A model generated the notes under the pieces. That model searched no databases and had not been told where the DNA came from. It saw only the letters and a program-made list of their open reading frames with translations. Made by a program: the position numbers and the translations under genes. A stretch of DNA of 33,942 nt from Gallionellales bacterium RIFCSPLOWO2_02_FULL_59_110 (lineage in GTDB: Bacteria; Pseudomonadota; Gammaproteobacteria; Burkholderiales; Gallionellaceae). Of this stretch, positions 1 through 9,255 are shown piece after piece. The DNA lies in contig MGXA01000104.1 of assembly GCA_001801215.1 (NCBI GenBank), positions 1 to 33,942 on the forward strand. Direction: 5' to 3'. Position 1 is the stretch's first letter; the number at the start of each line of letters is the position of its first letter.

Positions 1-139
1 GGCGAAAGACAGTGATCTGGAATAACCGAACAGCCCTCATAGCAGCGCCTTGCCCTGGCAAAAGAAGATGGCCGCGCCGTGCGCATATGGATTGCTTGCG
101 CTCGTCGCAACGGGGTGTTGAACCAACTTCGCATCGGTT

Positions 140-1087
140 ATGAAAATACCGCTCATTTCTTCATTGTTCGGGACGCGAGGCCGCGCTGGTGGCCGGTTCG
201 CCATCGGCCTGGGTGCGCACGGCATTTATCTGGCGAAGGTCAAATTTAGCGGGGCGTTGCCGCATGTGGTGCGCTGCGAATATCACGAGACCGGCGCGGT
301 GTCGGCGGCTGCGCTGGCAAAGCTGTGCCGCGAGGCGGGTATCGGCGGCCACCATTTCACCACGCTGCTGATGCCGGGCGAATATCAGCTATTGCTGGTC
401 GAGGCGCCGAATGTGCCCGCCGAGGAACTGAAGACGGCGATCCGCTGGAAGATCAAGGATGGCTTGAGTTACAGCGTCGATGATGCCACGGTGGATGTGT
501 TGCAGATTCCCGCCAGCAATTCCGGCCCGGAGCGCGCGCAATCCCTGTATGCCGTCGCGGCATCCAACGATGTCATCAGGAAGCACATGGCGTTATTCGA
601 GCAGGCAAAAATCGATTTTGACGTGATCGACATTCCGGAAATGGCGCAGCGCAACATCGCCGCGCTGTTCGAACAGGAAGAACGCGCGCTGGCCATGCTG
701 GTTTTCGACGACTACGGCGGCCTGCTGACGTTTACTTCCGGCGGCGAGCTGTACCTGACGCGGCGCATCGAAATCAGCGCGGGGCAGTTGCAGGACGCCA
801 ACGAGAATCTGCGCGAACAATCCCGCGACCGCGTCGAGCTGGAGTTGCAGCGTTCGCTGGATTATTTCGACCGCCAGTTCAATCACCTGACGGTCAGCCG
901 CATCCTGGTATGCGCACCCGAAAGCACGGGCCTGGTGGAGTTCCTGAGTTCGACGATGGGCGCGAATATAGAAAAGCTGGACTTGTCGCAGGTGCTGGAC
1001 ATCAGCGCGGTTCCGGCGCTGGCCGACTGCGAATTCGCCTCATACGCGTTGACGGCGCTGGGCGCGGCATTGCGCCGGGTAGAGTGA
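140..1087 (+). CDS. mshI: MSHA biogenesis protein MshI (PilM-like)
   Basis: 315-aa ORF starting MKIPLISSLFG, first gene of a run of overlapping msh-like genes; actin-like PilM/MshI-type sequence. Confidence 0.8.
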   Translation: MKIPLISSLFGTRGRAGGRFAIGLGAHGIYLAKVKFSGALPHVVRCEYHETGAVSAAALAKLCREAGIGGHHFTTLLMPGEYQLLLVEAPNVPAEELKTAIRWKIKDGLSYSVDDATVDVLQIPASNSGPERAQSLYAVAASNDVIRKHMALFEQAKIDFDVIDIPEMAQRNIAALFEQEERALAMLVFDDYGGLLTFTSGGELYLTRRIEISAGQLQDANENLREQSRDRVELELQRSLDYFDRQFNHLTVSRILVCAPESTGLVEFLSSTMGANIEKLDLSQVLDISAVPALADCEFASYALTALGAALRRVE

Positions 1088-1092
1088 GCGCG

Positions 1093-1722
1093 ATGAGCCA
1101 GCAGATCAACCTGTTCAACCCGGCCTTCGTCAAGCAGAGCGAACATTTTTCGCTGCTGAATATCGTGCAGTCGCTGGGCCTGATTATTGCGGGCTCGTTG
1201 CTGTTTTACGGCTATGCGGTTTATCAGGTCGGCCAGATCGAGAAGCAGGCGGAAGCAAGCGCGAAGCTCTACAACACCGAGCAGGCGCGCCTGGCGCGCT
1301 TCGCCGCCGAATTCTCGCCGCAACAGGCCAACCAGGCGTTGCAGGACGAGGTGCAGCGGCTGGAAAAGCGGGCCGCCGGCCAGTCCGAATTGATCGAAGT
1401 CATGAAGTCCGGCGCGGTGGGCAATACCACCGGTTACTCGGAATACATGCGCGCCTTCGCGCGCCAGGTGGCGCAGGGATTGTGGTTGACCGGCTTCAGG
1501 ATAACCGGCGATGCGGCGCAAATCAGCCTGAGCGGCGCGGTGCTCGCCCCGGAATTGTTGCCCGCCTATATTCAGCGCCTGAGCAAGGAAAGCGCCATGC
1601 GCGGCAAGACTTTCACCACCCTGCAAATGCAACAGCCGAAGCCCGATGCAAGCCGGGGCGCAGTCCCGCGTTATGTCGAATTTCTCCTGCACTCCAGCCC
1701 GGATGCCGGGGCCGGAAAATGA
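1093..1722 (+). CDS. PilN-domain MSHA/type IV pilus biogenesis protein
   Basis: MSQQINLFNPAF... start motif typical of PilN/MshI2-like proteins, one N-terminal TM segment; stop overlaps the next ATG (ATGA). Confidence 0.75.
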   Translation: MSQQINLFNPAFVKQSEHFSLLNIVQSLGLIIAGSLLFYGYAVYQVGQIEKQAEASAKLYNTEQARLARFAAEFSPQQANQALQDEVQRLEKRAAGQSELIEVMKSGAVGNTTGYSEYMRAFARQVAQGLWLTGFRITGDAAQISLSGAVLAPELLPAYIQRLSKESAMRGKTFTTLQMQQPKPDASRGAVPRYVEFLLHSSPDAGAGK

Positions 1723-2420
1723 AGCGCTACTGGGAATTGGCGCGCAACAGGATCGACGGGATGTCGCTGCGCGAGCGCGCGATAATTTTTCTGGCCGCGG
1801 CATTTGTGGTGATCGCGCTGATCGACAAGTTCTTGCTCGAAGCTTCGCTGGCGAAACAAAAAACCTTGTCGGCGCAAGTGGTGCAGCAGCAGGAAAAAAT
1901 GAAGGAGTTGCAGGCCCAGATACAGGCCTTGCTGCAAGCCAGAAGCGACGACGAACGTTCGCCGCTGCGCGCCCGGCTGGCGCAACTCAAGCTCCAGTTG
2001 CAGGAACAGGACGGCTATCTGCAAAGCCGCAGCGAGCGGCTGGTCGAACCCGACAAGATGGCCGGTTTGCTGGAGCAGGTGCTGAACAAGAACGACAGGC
2101 TGCAACTGATCGAACTGAAAACCCTGCCGGCCAGCCCGCTGATCGAAAAACCCAAGACAGCCGCAGCGCAATCTCCCGATGCGGAGCCGCAGGCCGGAGA
2201 AAATCAGCCTGATCCGCAAAAACAAATCTTCAAACACGGCATTCGGATTACCGTGCGTGGCGGCTATCTGGATATGTTGCGTTACCTTGCCGCTCTGGAA
2301 GAACTGCCGTCGCGAATGTTCTGGGGGGAGGTCGCCCTGAGCGTGGAGAAATATCCCGATGCGGTGCTGACGCTGACCCTGTACACCTTGAGTCTGGACA
2401 AGACATGGCTGACGGTGTGA
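1719..2420 (+). CDS. mshJ: MSHA biogenesis protein MshJ (PilO-like)
   Basis: MKRYWELARNRIDGMSLRERAIIF...: N-terminal TM plus coiled coil, position in msh order. Confidence 0.75.
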   Translation: MKRYWELARNRIDGMSLRERAIIFLAAAFVVIALIDKFLLEASLAKQKTLSAQVVQQQEKMKELQAQIQALLQARSDDERSPLRARLAQLKLQLQEQDGYLQSRSERLVEPDKMAGLLEQVLNKNDRLQLIELKTLPASPLIEKPKTAAAQSPDAEPQAGENQPDPQKQIFKHGIRITVRGGYLDMLRYLAALEELPSRMFWGEVALSVEKYPDAVLTLTLYTLSLDKTWLTV

Positions 2421-2971
2421 TGCGGGAGTCAGAAGTTCATGGGGCGGGTGAGCGTGGCGTTAACCGGCAGCTTATGACACCGTATTTTGGCGGCTTAGCC
2501 GAATGGCTATGCAAAGCTATCCGCCGGGTGTTATGCATACGGCGGAAGGCGTTGCGCTTTTCCGCCCTGCACGCCGCCTTCTACCTTCTACCTTCTGCTT
2601 TCTGTTGTGCCGAGGAGCTGCCCGACCCGACCCGCCCGCCGCCGGGCATCCTCGCGCCTCTCGCGGAGGGTGAAGCGCCGCCCGCTCCCGCCGGCCTGCA
2701 ATCCACCATCATTTCCAAAACGCGCCGTGCGGCGATTATCGACGGCGAAACCGTCGAATTGGGCGGGAAACATGGCGCTGCAAAACTGATCGAAGTGAAC
2801 GAAGGCAACGTAGTATTGCGCGGAGCGCAGGGGAGACAGGTGATGTCGCTGTTTCCCGGAATAACGATGAGGAGCGGGACGGAAGTGAAGGAGAAGCAGC
2901 GACCGGCGGCAAGCGAGGTGCAGACCGGCAAGCAGGTAAATAAGCCTGTCGCACGCGAGGAGAAGAAATGA
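2405..2971 (+). CDS. mshK: MSHA biogenesis protein MshK; true start uncertain (GTG at 2528 gives the most signal-peptide-like N-terminus)
   Basis: EELPDPTRPPPG... MshK-like core, ends 4 nt into mshL; the N-terminal part overlaps dispersed repeats. Confidence 0.65.
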   Translation: MADGVMRESEVHGAGERGVNRQLMTPYFGGLAEWLCKAIRRVLCIRRKALRFSALHAAFYLLPSAFCCAEELPDPTRPPPGILAPLAEGEAPPAPAGLQSTIISKTRRAAIIDGETVELGGKHGAAKLIEVNEGNVVLRGAQGRQVMSLFPGITMRSGTEVKEKQRPAASEVQTGKQVNKPVAREEKK

Positions 2972-4665
2972 AGAATTTGTTATGGCTGTGGGCGCTGCTG
3001 TTATTGGCAGGTTGCGCCGCGCCGGGCGGTAAAAACACCACGGCAGAAGCCATCCAGCGCGAAATGTACCAGGCCGCGCGAAACGGCGTGCAACCGGGCC
3101 ACCTCGACGCGGTGAATAACGCGTTGCTGCCGCCGCTGTCAGCGGCTTTGCAGGATGTGGACAGCAAGCCGCTGGAAACGAAATTCGATATGACGGTGAA
3201 CAATACGCCGGTCACCCAGGTATTCATGGCTATCGTTTCGGGCACCCGTTACAGCATGTTGCTGCACCCGGAAGTCGGCGGCAACATTTCGCTCAACCTC
3301 AAGGATGTTACGGTGTTCGAGGCGCTGGAGGCGGTCCGCGAGCTGTATGGCTACGAATACAAGGTCGATGGCACCCGTATTTACATTCATCCGATTTCGC
3401 TGCAGACGCGGCTTTTTCAGGTGAATTATCTGACCGGCCAGCGCAAGGGGGAATCGCTGCTGCGCGTATCGGGCGGATCGGTGGGGGAAGCTCCGGCCAG
3501 CACGGCGGGCACCACGACGGCGGTTCAGTCGTCGCCGACCGGCGCGGGGCGTTCGGATAGCAGCAAGGTCACCATGAGTTCCAGCGCGGATTTCTGGGAT
3601 GAGTTGAGCAAGTCGCTCACCGCTATTGTCGGAAACGACAAGGGGCGCAGCGTGGTGATCAGCCCGATGTCCGGCGTGATCGTGGTGCGCGCGATGCCGG
3701 ATGAGTTGAGGAACGTCGCGGCTTACCTCAAGGCTTCGCAGGTTTCAATCGAGCGGCAGGTGATCCTCGAGGCGAAAATAATCGAGGTGCAGCTGAACGA
3801 CGGGTACCAATCCGGGATCAATTGGGGCGGGTTCGGTTATTTGAAATCCAGCCCGGAGAGCAGGGGGTCGTTCGGGCAAATTAGCCCCGGAGCATCGCTT
3901 AACCCCAATACGGCGGACGGCGCGGCAACCCTGATTTCCAATGCGGTGCTCTCGGCAATTCCGGGCGCCACGCTGATCAGCAGCGCCGAAAATGCGGGGG
4001 CGATGTTCGGTCTCGCGTTCCAGACCAGCAATTTTGCCGCGCTACTCAATTTCCTCGAATCGCAGGGCAACGTGCATGTGCTGTCCAGTCCGCGCATTGC
4101 CACGTTGAACAACCAGAAGGCGGTGCTCAAAGTCGGCACGGATGAGTTTTTTGTGACTAATGTATCCTCAACCACAACTGCCACCGGTGGTGCTGGTTCC
4201 GTTACGACACCGAGCGTGACGCTGCAACCGTTCTTTTCCGGCATCGCGCTGGACGTGACGCCGCGCATCGACCAGAACAACGAAATCATCCTGCATATCC
4301 ATCCTTCGGTGAGCCAGGTCAGCACCGTGAACAAGACGGTTAACACGGGTACGGGCGGCACGTTGAATTTGCCGCTTGCCTCCAGTTCGGTTTCCGAGAC
4401 CGACAGTGTCGTGCGGGTGCGCGACGGGCAGATTGTCGCCATCGGCGGGCTGATGCGCCAGGCAACCTTCGACGACCGCTCCGGTCTGCCGGGGTTGTCC
4501 AGAACCAGCCCGTTGTTCGGCCAGACTAGCCTGCGCAGCGAAAAACGCGAACTGGTGATCCTGCTGAAGCCCACGGTGGTGGATAACGACAAGGACTGGT
4601 CGCAGGACATCACGCAAAGCCGCAACCGGTTTAGCAGGCTGAACGGGCAGGGCGCCAGGCCATAA
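2968..4665 (+). CDS. mshL: MSHA secretin MshL (PilQ/GspD family)
   Basis: Lipoprotein signal (LLLLAGCAAP), secretin domain VLSSPRIATLNNQKAVLKVG...IGGLMRQ. Confidence 0.92.
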   Translation: MKNLLWLWALLLLAGCAAPGGKNTTAEAIQREMYQAARNGVQPGHLDAVNNALLPPLSAALQDVDSKPLETKFDMTVNNTPVTQVFMAIVSGTRYSMLLHPEVGGNISLNLKDVTVFEALEAVRELYGYEYKVDGTRIYIHPISLQTRLFQVNYLTGQRKGESLLRVSGGSVGEAPASTAGTTTAVQSSPTGAGRSDSSKVTMSSSADFWDELSKSLTAIVGNDKGRSVVISPMSGVIVVRAMPDELRNVAAYLKASQVSIERQVILEAKIIEVQLNDGYQSGINWGGFGYLKSSPESRGSFGQISPGASLNPNTADGAATLISNAVLSAIPGATLISSAENAGAMFGLAFQTSNFAALLNFLESQGNVHVLSSPRIATLNNQKAVLKVGTDEFFVTNVSSTTTATGGAGSVTTPSVTLQPFFSGIALDVTPRIDQNNEIILHIHPSVSQVSTVNKTVNTGTGGTLNLPLASSSVSETDSVVRVRDGQIVAIGGLMRQATFDDRSGLPGLSRTSPLFGQTSLRSEKRELVILLKPTVVDNDKDWSQDITQSRNRFSRLNGQGARP

Positions 4666-5621
4666 TGTACCTGCAACACTTCGGGCTGCGCGAACCGCCT
4701 TTCAGCCTGACTCCCGACACCAGTTTCTTTTTCTCCTGTTCCAGTTATCAGGAGGCGCTCAATACGCTGCTGGTGGCCGCGCGCAACGGTGAGGGTTTTA
4801 TCAAGATTACCGGCGAAGTGGGAACCGGCAAGACGCTGCTGTGCCGCAAATTTCTCGCCACGCTGAATCAGGGATGCCAATCCACCACGCTGATCGGCAC
4901 GCAGGATCAGGCGGTCGATGCACCGTCCGCACCGCGTTTCATTACCGCCTACATCCCCAACCCCTATCTCGAGCCGCGCAGCCTGTTGCTGGCATTGGCG
5001 GGAGAATTCCGCGTGCCGCTGGACAAGGATACCGACCAGCACCAGTTGCTGAAGGGCTTGACGCGCGCGCTGCTGGATTGCGCGCGCAACGGGCAGCGCG
5101 CGCTGGTGTGCCTGGACGAGGCGCAGGCGATGCCGCTGGAAAGCATGGAAGTGCTGCGCCTGCTCACCAATCTCGAAACCGAGAAACGCAAGCTGTTGCA
5201 GGTGGTGTTGTTCGGCCAGCCGGAATTGAATGAACGTTTGCGGCACCACTCGATACGCCAGTTACGCCAGCGCATCAGCTTTCAATACAACCTCCAGGGG
5301 GTGCGCAAGGACGAGATGGAGCGCTATCTGCGCCATCGCTTGGCGGTGGCGCAATATCCCGGCGAAACGCTGTTCGGCAGGGGCGCGGTGGGCAAGCTGC
5401 ACCGCATCACCGGCGGCACGCCCCGGCTGGTCAACATCGTTGCGCACAAGGCGTTGATGCTGGCGTTCGGCGAGGGCAGGCAGCAGGTGTCGCCCAAACA
5501 TATCCGCGATGCGGCAGCCGATACCCCGGAAACGCGCCGCGACTGGCTGCCCTGGGCGCTGGCCTTGACCGGCGCGGCACTGATCGCCTCCCTGGGAAGC
5601 GCGTGGGTGGCTCTACAATGA
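4665..5621 (+). CDS. mshM: MshM, ExeA/GspA-like AAA ATPase
   Basis: MYLQHFGLREPPFSLTPDTSFFF, Walker A GEVGTGKT, Walker B LVCLDEAQ. Confidence 0.92.
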   Translation: MYLQHFGLREPPFSLTPDTSFFFSCSSYQEALNTLLVAARNGEGFIKITGEVGTGKTLLCRKFLATLNQGCQSTTLIGTQDQAVDAPSAPRFITAYIPNPYLEPRSLLLALAGEFRVPLDKDTDQHQLLKGLTRALLDCARNGQRALVCLDEAQAMPLESMEVLRLLTNLETEKRKLLQVVLFGQPELNERLRHHSIRQLRQRISFQYNLQGVRKDEMERYLRHRLAVAQYPGETLFGRGAVGKLHRITGGTPRLVNIVAHKALMLAFGEGRQQVSPKHIRDAAADTPETRRDWLPWALALTGAALIASLGSAWVALQ

Positions 5622-6760
5622 GCGTCATCAACGAGGTGCTCAACCAGCTCGAACAGCGCGGCGCGCCTGCCGCGCCGGAGCAGACCTTGGTGCGCGCCGT
5701 GCCGCAGGGCAAACGCAACCTTGTCCTGCCTTTGCTCGCGGTGGCGCTGGCGCTGGCGGGCGGGGTCGGCGCATGGCAATGGATCCAGATGCGCAAGCCC
5801 AAGGTTGTTGCGGCGAATGCCATGCGGCCTCCGCTTGCCATAGCTGTGCCGGCTCCCGTGTCTGAACCTGTGTCCGCACCGGAGCCGGTCTCCGCCGTCC
5901 CGGCGTCTGTCGATGTTGTGGCCGCTCCGGCCAGCGCCATTGCCGGAAGTGCAGCCCCGCCGGCAGAAATGCTCCCGCCGGCCTCGCGCCTGAGTTCTGA
6001 ATTGAGTTCGGTGCCGCTGCCATCCAGCCTCAGGGAACTAAAGCACGACGCCGGGCCGGGCAGAATGGATGCAGCCACGGTAATGGCGAAGCCATCGGCG
6101 CTTTCCGCCAAGCCGCAGCCGGCCGCCGCTCCGCCAGATGCGCCCGCCTCAGCCCGGCCGTCAAGCGGAACGCCGCCGATGAAGCGGGTCAGCCCGGCGC
6201 AACGCGCCGATGCCGAATTCCGCCAGGCGTTCGCGGCCATGCAGCAGGGGCATAGCGCCGACGCCATCGCGGGATACGAATCGGTGTTGCGTCTAGATGA
6301 GAGTCATGACGCGGCGCGCCAGGCGTTGGTGGCATTGCTGCTGGAAAATAAACGCGGCGCGGAAGCCGAGCGCGTGTTGCAGGAGCGGCTGAACGCCAGA
6401 CCGGGGCATACCGGTTTCGCCATGCTGCTGGCGCGTTTGCAGGTGGAACACGGCGCCGTCGAAGCGGCGCTGGCGACGCTGGAAAAATCCCTGCCGCACG
6501 CCGATGCGCAGGCCGGTTACCAGGCATTTTTCGCGGCATTGCTGCAACGCCTGAACCGCCACAAGGAAGCGATCACGCATTACCAGGCCGCATTACGGCT
6601 TGCTCCAGACAATGGCGTCTGGCTGATGGGTTACGGCATTTCGTTGCAGGCGGTGCAGCGCAATGAGGATGCCGGGGATGCGTTCTGGCGCGCGCTGGAA
6701 TCGAAAACGCTCAACCCGGAATTGCAGGCGTTCGTGCAGTCGAAAATCAAAGAGTTTTGA
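5618..6760 (+). CDS. mshN: MSHA biogenesis protein MshN, TPR repeats
   Basis: MSVINEVLNQLEQRG N-terminus, TM, Pro/Ala-rich linker, C-terminal TPRs; ATGA overlap with mshM. Confidence 0.85.
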   Translation: MSVINEVLNQLEQRGAPAAPEQTLVRAVPQGKRNLVLPLLAVALALAGGVGAWQWIQMRKPKVVAANAMRPPLAIAVPAPVSEPVSAPEPVSAVPASVDVVAAPASAIAGSAAPPAEMLPPASRLSSELSSVPLPSSLRELKHDAGPGRMDAATVMAKPSALSAKPQPAAAPPDAPASARPSSGTPPMKRVSPAQRADAEFRQAFAAMQQGHSADAIAGYESVLRLDESHDAARQALVALLLENKRGAEAERVLQERLNARPGHTGFAMLLARLQVEHGAVEAALATLEKSLPHADAQAGYQAFFAALLQRLNRHKEAITHYQAALRLAPDNGVWLMGYGISLQAVQRNEDAGDAFWRALESKTLNPELQAFVQSKIKEF

Positions 6761-6779
6761 AGTAGGAACGAGTAAAGCT

Positions 6780-6899
6780 AAACCCCCTCCAACTCCCCCT
6801 TGTGCGAGCATCCGCTGCGCGGATTGCCTGCTTGACCCGCTTCAGGGGAAGAGTAAAGCAACTGCTCCTCCCCTGATAAGGGGAGGTTGGGAGGGGTTA
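6780..6899. repeat. BIME-like C/G-rich palindromic repeat, copy A (no nested insert)
   Basis: AACCCCCTCCAACTCCCCCTTG ... CTCCTCCCCTGATAAGGGGAGGTTGGGAGGGGTT; outer C-rich/G-rich inverted arms; comF stop codon TAA lies in its last 3 nt. Confidence 0.8.
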
Positions 6900-7610
6900 G
6901 TGCTTATGCGGCAGCGTTCGCGCCACCACCCACGCCTCGATTTGGGCCGCGCCGCGTTTCTGCACCGCCTCGGCGAGCGCGTTCAGGCTGGCGCCGGTTG
7001 TCAGCACGTCGTCCACCAGCGCGACGCGCCTGCCGTTCAAGTCCATGTCGCAGCAGAACGCATCGCGCATGTTCTTCTTGCGCTCCTTCCAAGGCAGTGC
7101 AGATTGTGGCGGGGTGTCGCGTACGCGACGGCAGGCATGAGTGAGCAGTTCGAGTTCAAGCCTGCGAGCGACTCCGGCAGCGAGGAGTTGCGACTGGTTG
7201 AAGCCGCGTTCGCGCAGTTTCGTCGGATGCAGCGGCATCGGGACGACGCAGTCGGGCAGGCTGTCGATACGGCGCGCCAGCTTGCCCGCGAAGGCATGCG
7301 CCAGCGCGAGCTGTTCGCGGTATTTCATGGCATGGATCAGCTTGTCGAGCGGAAAGGCATAGCCGAATACCGCGGTGGTGCGGGAAAACAGCGGCGGGCG
7401 TTTCAGGCACTGCCCGCATATTTCTCCGCCCGGCGTCGGCAGCGCGCAGCCCGGGCAATGTGCCGCATCGAGCCAGGGCAGAGCACGGTCGCAGGCCGCG
7501 CACCACAGCCCGTCGCGGCTCATGCTGCCGCACAGCACGCAGGGTTGCGTCGGCGCGAATTGCCTGATTTTTGCGCCGATGTTCAAAAAATACCTGCGTA
7601 TAATAGACAA
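6897..7610 (-). CDS. comF: ComF family phosphoribosyltransferase (start codon uncertain, TTG candidates)
   Basis: CVLCG...CPGCALP...CGQC zinc-finger region and PRTase motif VALVDDVLTTGAS. Confidence 0.88.
   Translation of the reverse strand: MSIIRRYFLNIGAKIRQFAPTQPCVLCGSMSRDGLWCAACDRALPWLDAAHCPGCALPTPGGEICGQCLKRPPLFSRTTAVFGYAFPLDKLIHAMKYREQLALAHAFAGKLARRIDSLPDCVVPMPLHPTKLRERGFNQSQLLAAGVARRLELELLTHACRRVRDTPPQSALPWKERKKNMRDAFCCDMDLNGRRVALVDDVLTTGASLNALAEAVQKRGAAQIEAWVVARTLPHKH
7599..7604 (+). promoter_or_regulatory. Candidate -10 box (TATAAT) upstream of bioB
   Basis: Perfect TATAAT 64 nt upstream of the bioB ATG; no convincing -35 seen. Confidence 0.3.
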
Positions 7611-7667
7611 GCTTTCGCCCTTTCCGGGATGGAGCGCCGTTTATTAATCATACCCGCTTAATTTTCC

Positions 7668-8666
7668 ATGAGTACACAGACTCTCAGATTCATGCGTCAC
7701 GCCGACAAGCGACCCGCGAACCAGCAACGCTGGAGCGTGGAGGAGGTGGAGGCCCTGTTCAAACTGCCGTTCGCCGATCTGCTGTATCGTGCGCAGCAGG
7801 TGCACCGCGAGCATTTCGACCCGAACGCGGTGCAGCTTTCCACTTTGTTATCGATCAAGACCGGCGGCTGCTCGGAAGACTGCGGCTATTGCCCGCAGTC
7901 GACGTTCAACTCGACCGGCGTGGAAGACCGCAAGATGCTCGACGTGGAAGAGGTGCTCGCCGCCGCAGAATTTGCCAAACAGAACGGTGCGGACCGCTTC
8001 TGCATGGGCGCGGCCTGGCGCGAACCCAGCGACGAAGACATGGCGAGCGTGGTGGAAATGGTCAGGGCGGTGCGCGGGCTGGGCTTGGAAACCTGCGCCA
8101 CGCTGGGCATGCTCAACGACGAGCAGACCGAGCAGTTGCGCGCCGCCGGGCTGGACTACTACAACCATAATCTGGATACCGCGCCGGAGTTCTATGGCGA
8201 GATCATCGGCACACGCGACTACCAGGATCGCCTCGACACGCTGGAACGGGTGCGCAAGGCGGGCATGAACATATGCAGCGGCGGCATCGTCGGCATGGGG
8301 GAAAACCTCACGCAGCGCGCCGGTCTGATCGCGCAACTCGCCAACATGGAGCCCTATCCTGAGAGCGTGCCGATCAACAACCTGGTGAAGGTCGAAGGCA
8401 CGCCGCTGGCGAACGCGGAAGACCTCGATCCGCTGGATTTCGTGCGCACCGTCGCGGTGGTGCGCATCGCCATGCCGACCGCGCGCGTGCGCCTTTCCGC
8501 AGGAAGGCAGCAGATGTCCGATGCGGTGCAGGCCTTGTGCTTCCTCGCCGGCGCGAATTCCATCTTCTACGGCGAGCAACTGCTCACCACCGGCAATCCG
8601 GACGTGGAGAAGGATAGAGCGTTGCTCGACAAGCTGGGCATGTATCCGCTTGCGGAAAAACATTGA
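7668..8666 (+). CDS. bioB: Biotin synthase BioB (radical SAM)
   Basis: [17 protein letters not shown] (CxxxCxxC), [13 protein letters not shown]. Confidence 0.97.
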   Translation: MSTQTLRFMRHADKRPANQQRWSVEEVEALFKLPFADLLYRAQQVHREHFDPNAVQLSTLLSIKTGGCSEDCGYCPQSTFNSTGVEDRKMLDVEEVLAAAEFAKQNGADRFCMGAAWREPSDEDMASVVEMVRAVRGLGLETCATLGMLNDEQTEQLRAAGLDYYNHNLDTAPEFYGEIIGTRDYQDRLDTLERVRKAGMNICSGGIVGMGENLTQRAGLIAQLANMEPYPESVPINNLVKVEGTPLANAEDLDPLDFVRTVAVVRIAMPTARVRLSAGRQQMSDAVQALCFLAGANSIFYGEQLLTTGNPDVEKDRALLDKLGMYPLAEKH

Positions 8667-8705
8667 GTCGCATTGGTACGTGGAAGACAAGGCGAATAGA
8701 AACTC

Positions 8706-8904
8706 AAACCCCCCTCAATCCCCCCTTGTCAGGGGGGAGGCCAAATCCGGCTCCAGCAATCAGACAAAGCAAACGGAACCGCCGCTAAGACTTGCCCAAG
8801 GCGCGAATACTCCTCCCCTGATGAAACAACTAGCCATTCGACTAGGCTATCAAAAGACGATAGCCAAGTCGCTGGTTATGATAAGGGGAGGCCGGGAGGG
8901 GTTT
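8706..8904. repeat. BIME-like C/G-rich palindromic repeat, copy B, carrying a nested 60-bp hairpin insert
   Basis: AACCCCCCTCAATCCCCCCTTGTCAGGGGGGAGG ... CTCCTCCCCTGAT[60 bp]AAGGGGAGGCCGGGAGGGGTTT. Confidence 0.8.
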
Positions 8905-9255
8905 GCTTTTCTGCCTTACGACAAAAAACTTACTGCGCTTGCCAGAGAAAACCGGAAAAATCCGACACCCGCAGAACAAAAAATGTGGCTTGAGGTATTA
9001 AGCCGCCGCCAATTTTCCAGCTATAAGTTTCTGCGCCAGAAACCCATTGAACATTTCATCGTCGATTTTTACTGTGCAAAACTGGGTTGGGTAATTGAAA
9101 TCGACGGCGACAGCCATGCAGAGCAGCCAAGGTATGACGAAAATCGCACCGCCTTGCTTGAACGTCATGGGTTGACGGTGATTCGATATGGCAATCGTGA
9201 TGTGCTGAATAATATTGCCGGCGTCTACGATGATTTGGCGGGGCGGCTCGGCTGA
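8821..9255 (+). CDS. DUF559 (VSR-like/PD-(D/E)XK-type) endonuclease domain protein; N-terminus runs into repeat B so the start is uncertain (ATG 8821 or 8878)
   Basis: LPYDKKLTALARENRKNPTPAEQKMWLEVL...KPIEHFIVDFYCAKLGWVIEIDGDSHAEQPRYDENRTALLERHGLTVIRY is characteristic of DUF559; TGATG junction with bioF. Confidence 0.85.
   Translation: MKQLAIRLGYQKTIAKSLVMIRGGREGFAFLPYDKKLTALARENRKNPTPAEQKMWLEVLSRRQFSSYKFLRQKPIEHFIVDFYCAKLGWVIEIDGDSHAEQPRYDENRTALLERHGLTVIRYGNRDVLNNIAGVYDDLAGRLG
8823..8882 (-). mobile_element. 60-bp hairpin element, copy 1, nested in repeat B with TGAT at both edges
   Basis: GAAACAACTAGCCATTCGACTAGGCTATCaaaagacGATAGCCAAGTCGCTGGTTATGAT; perfect GGCTATC/GATAGCC tip; repeat A is the matching empty site. 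Confidence 0.7.

Noticed and set aside
1-25. C-terminal fragment of an upstream CDS (…AKDSDLE*)
   Set aside because: Only 7 codons visible; cannot be supported from this window.
3837-5249. 470-aa minus-strand ORF antisense to mshL/mshM
   Set aside because: Overlaps two well-supported genes; no recognisable motifs.
7582-7587. -35 box / BioR- or BirA-like operator upstream of bioB
   Set aside because: No convincing -35 at correct spacing and no clear operator palindrome recognised.
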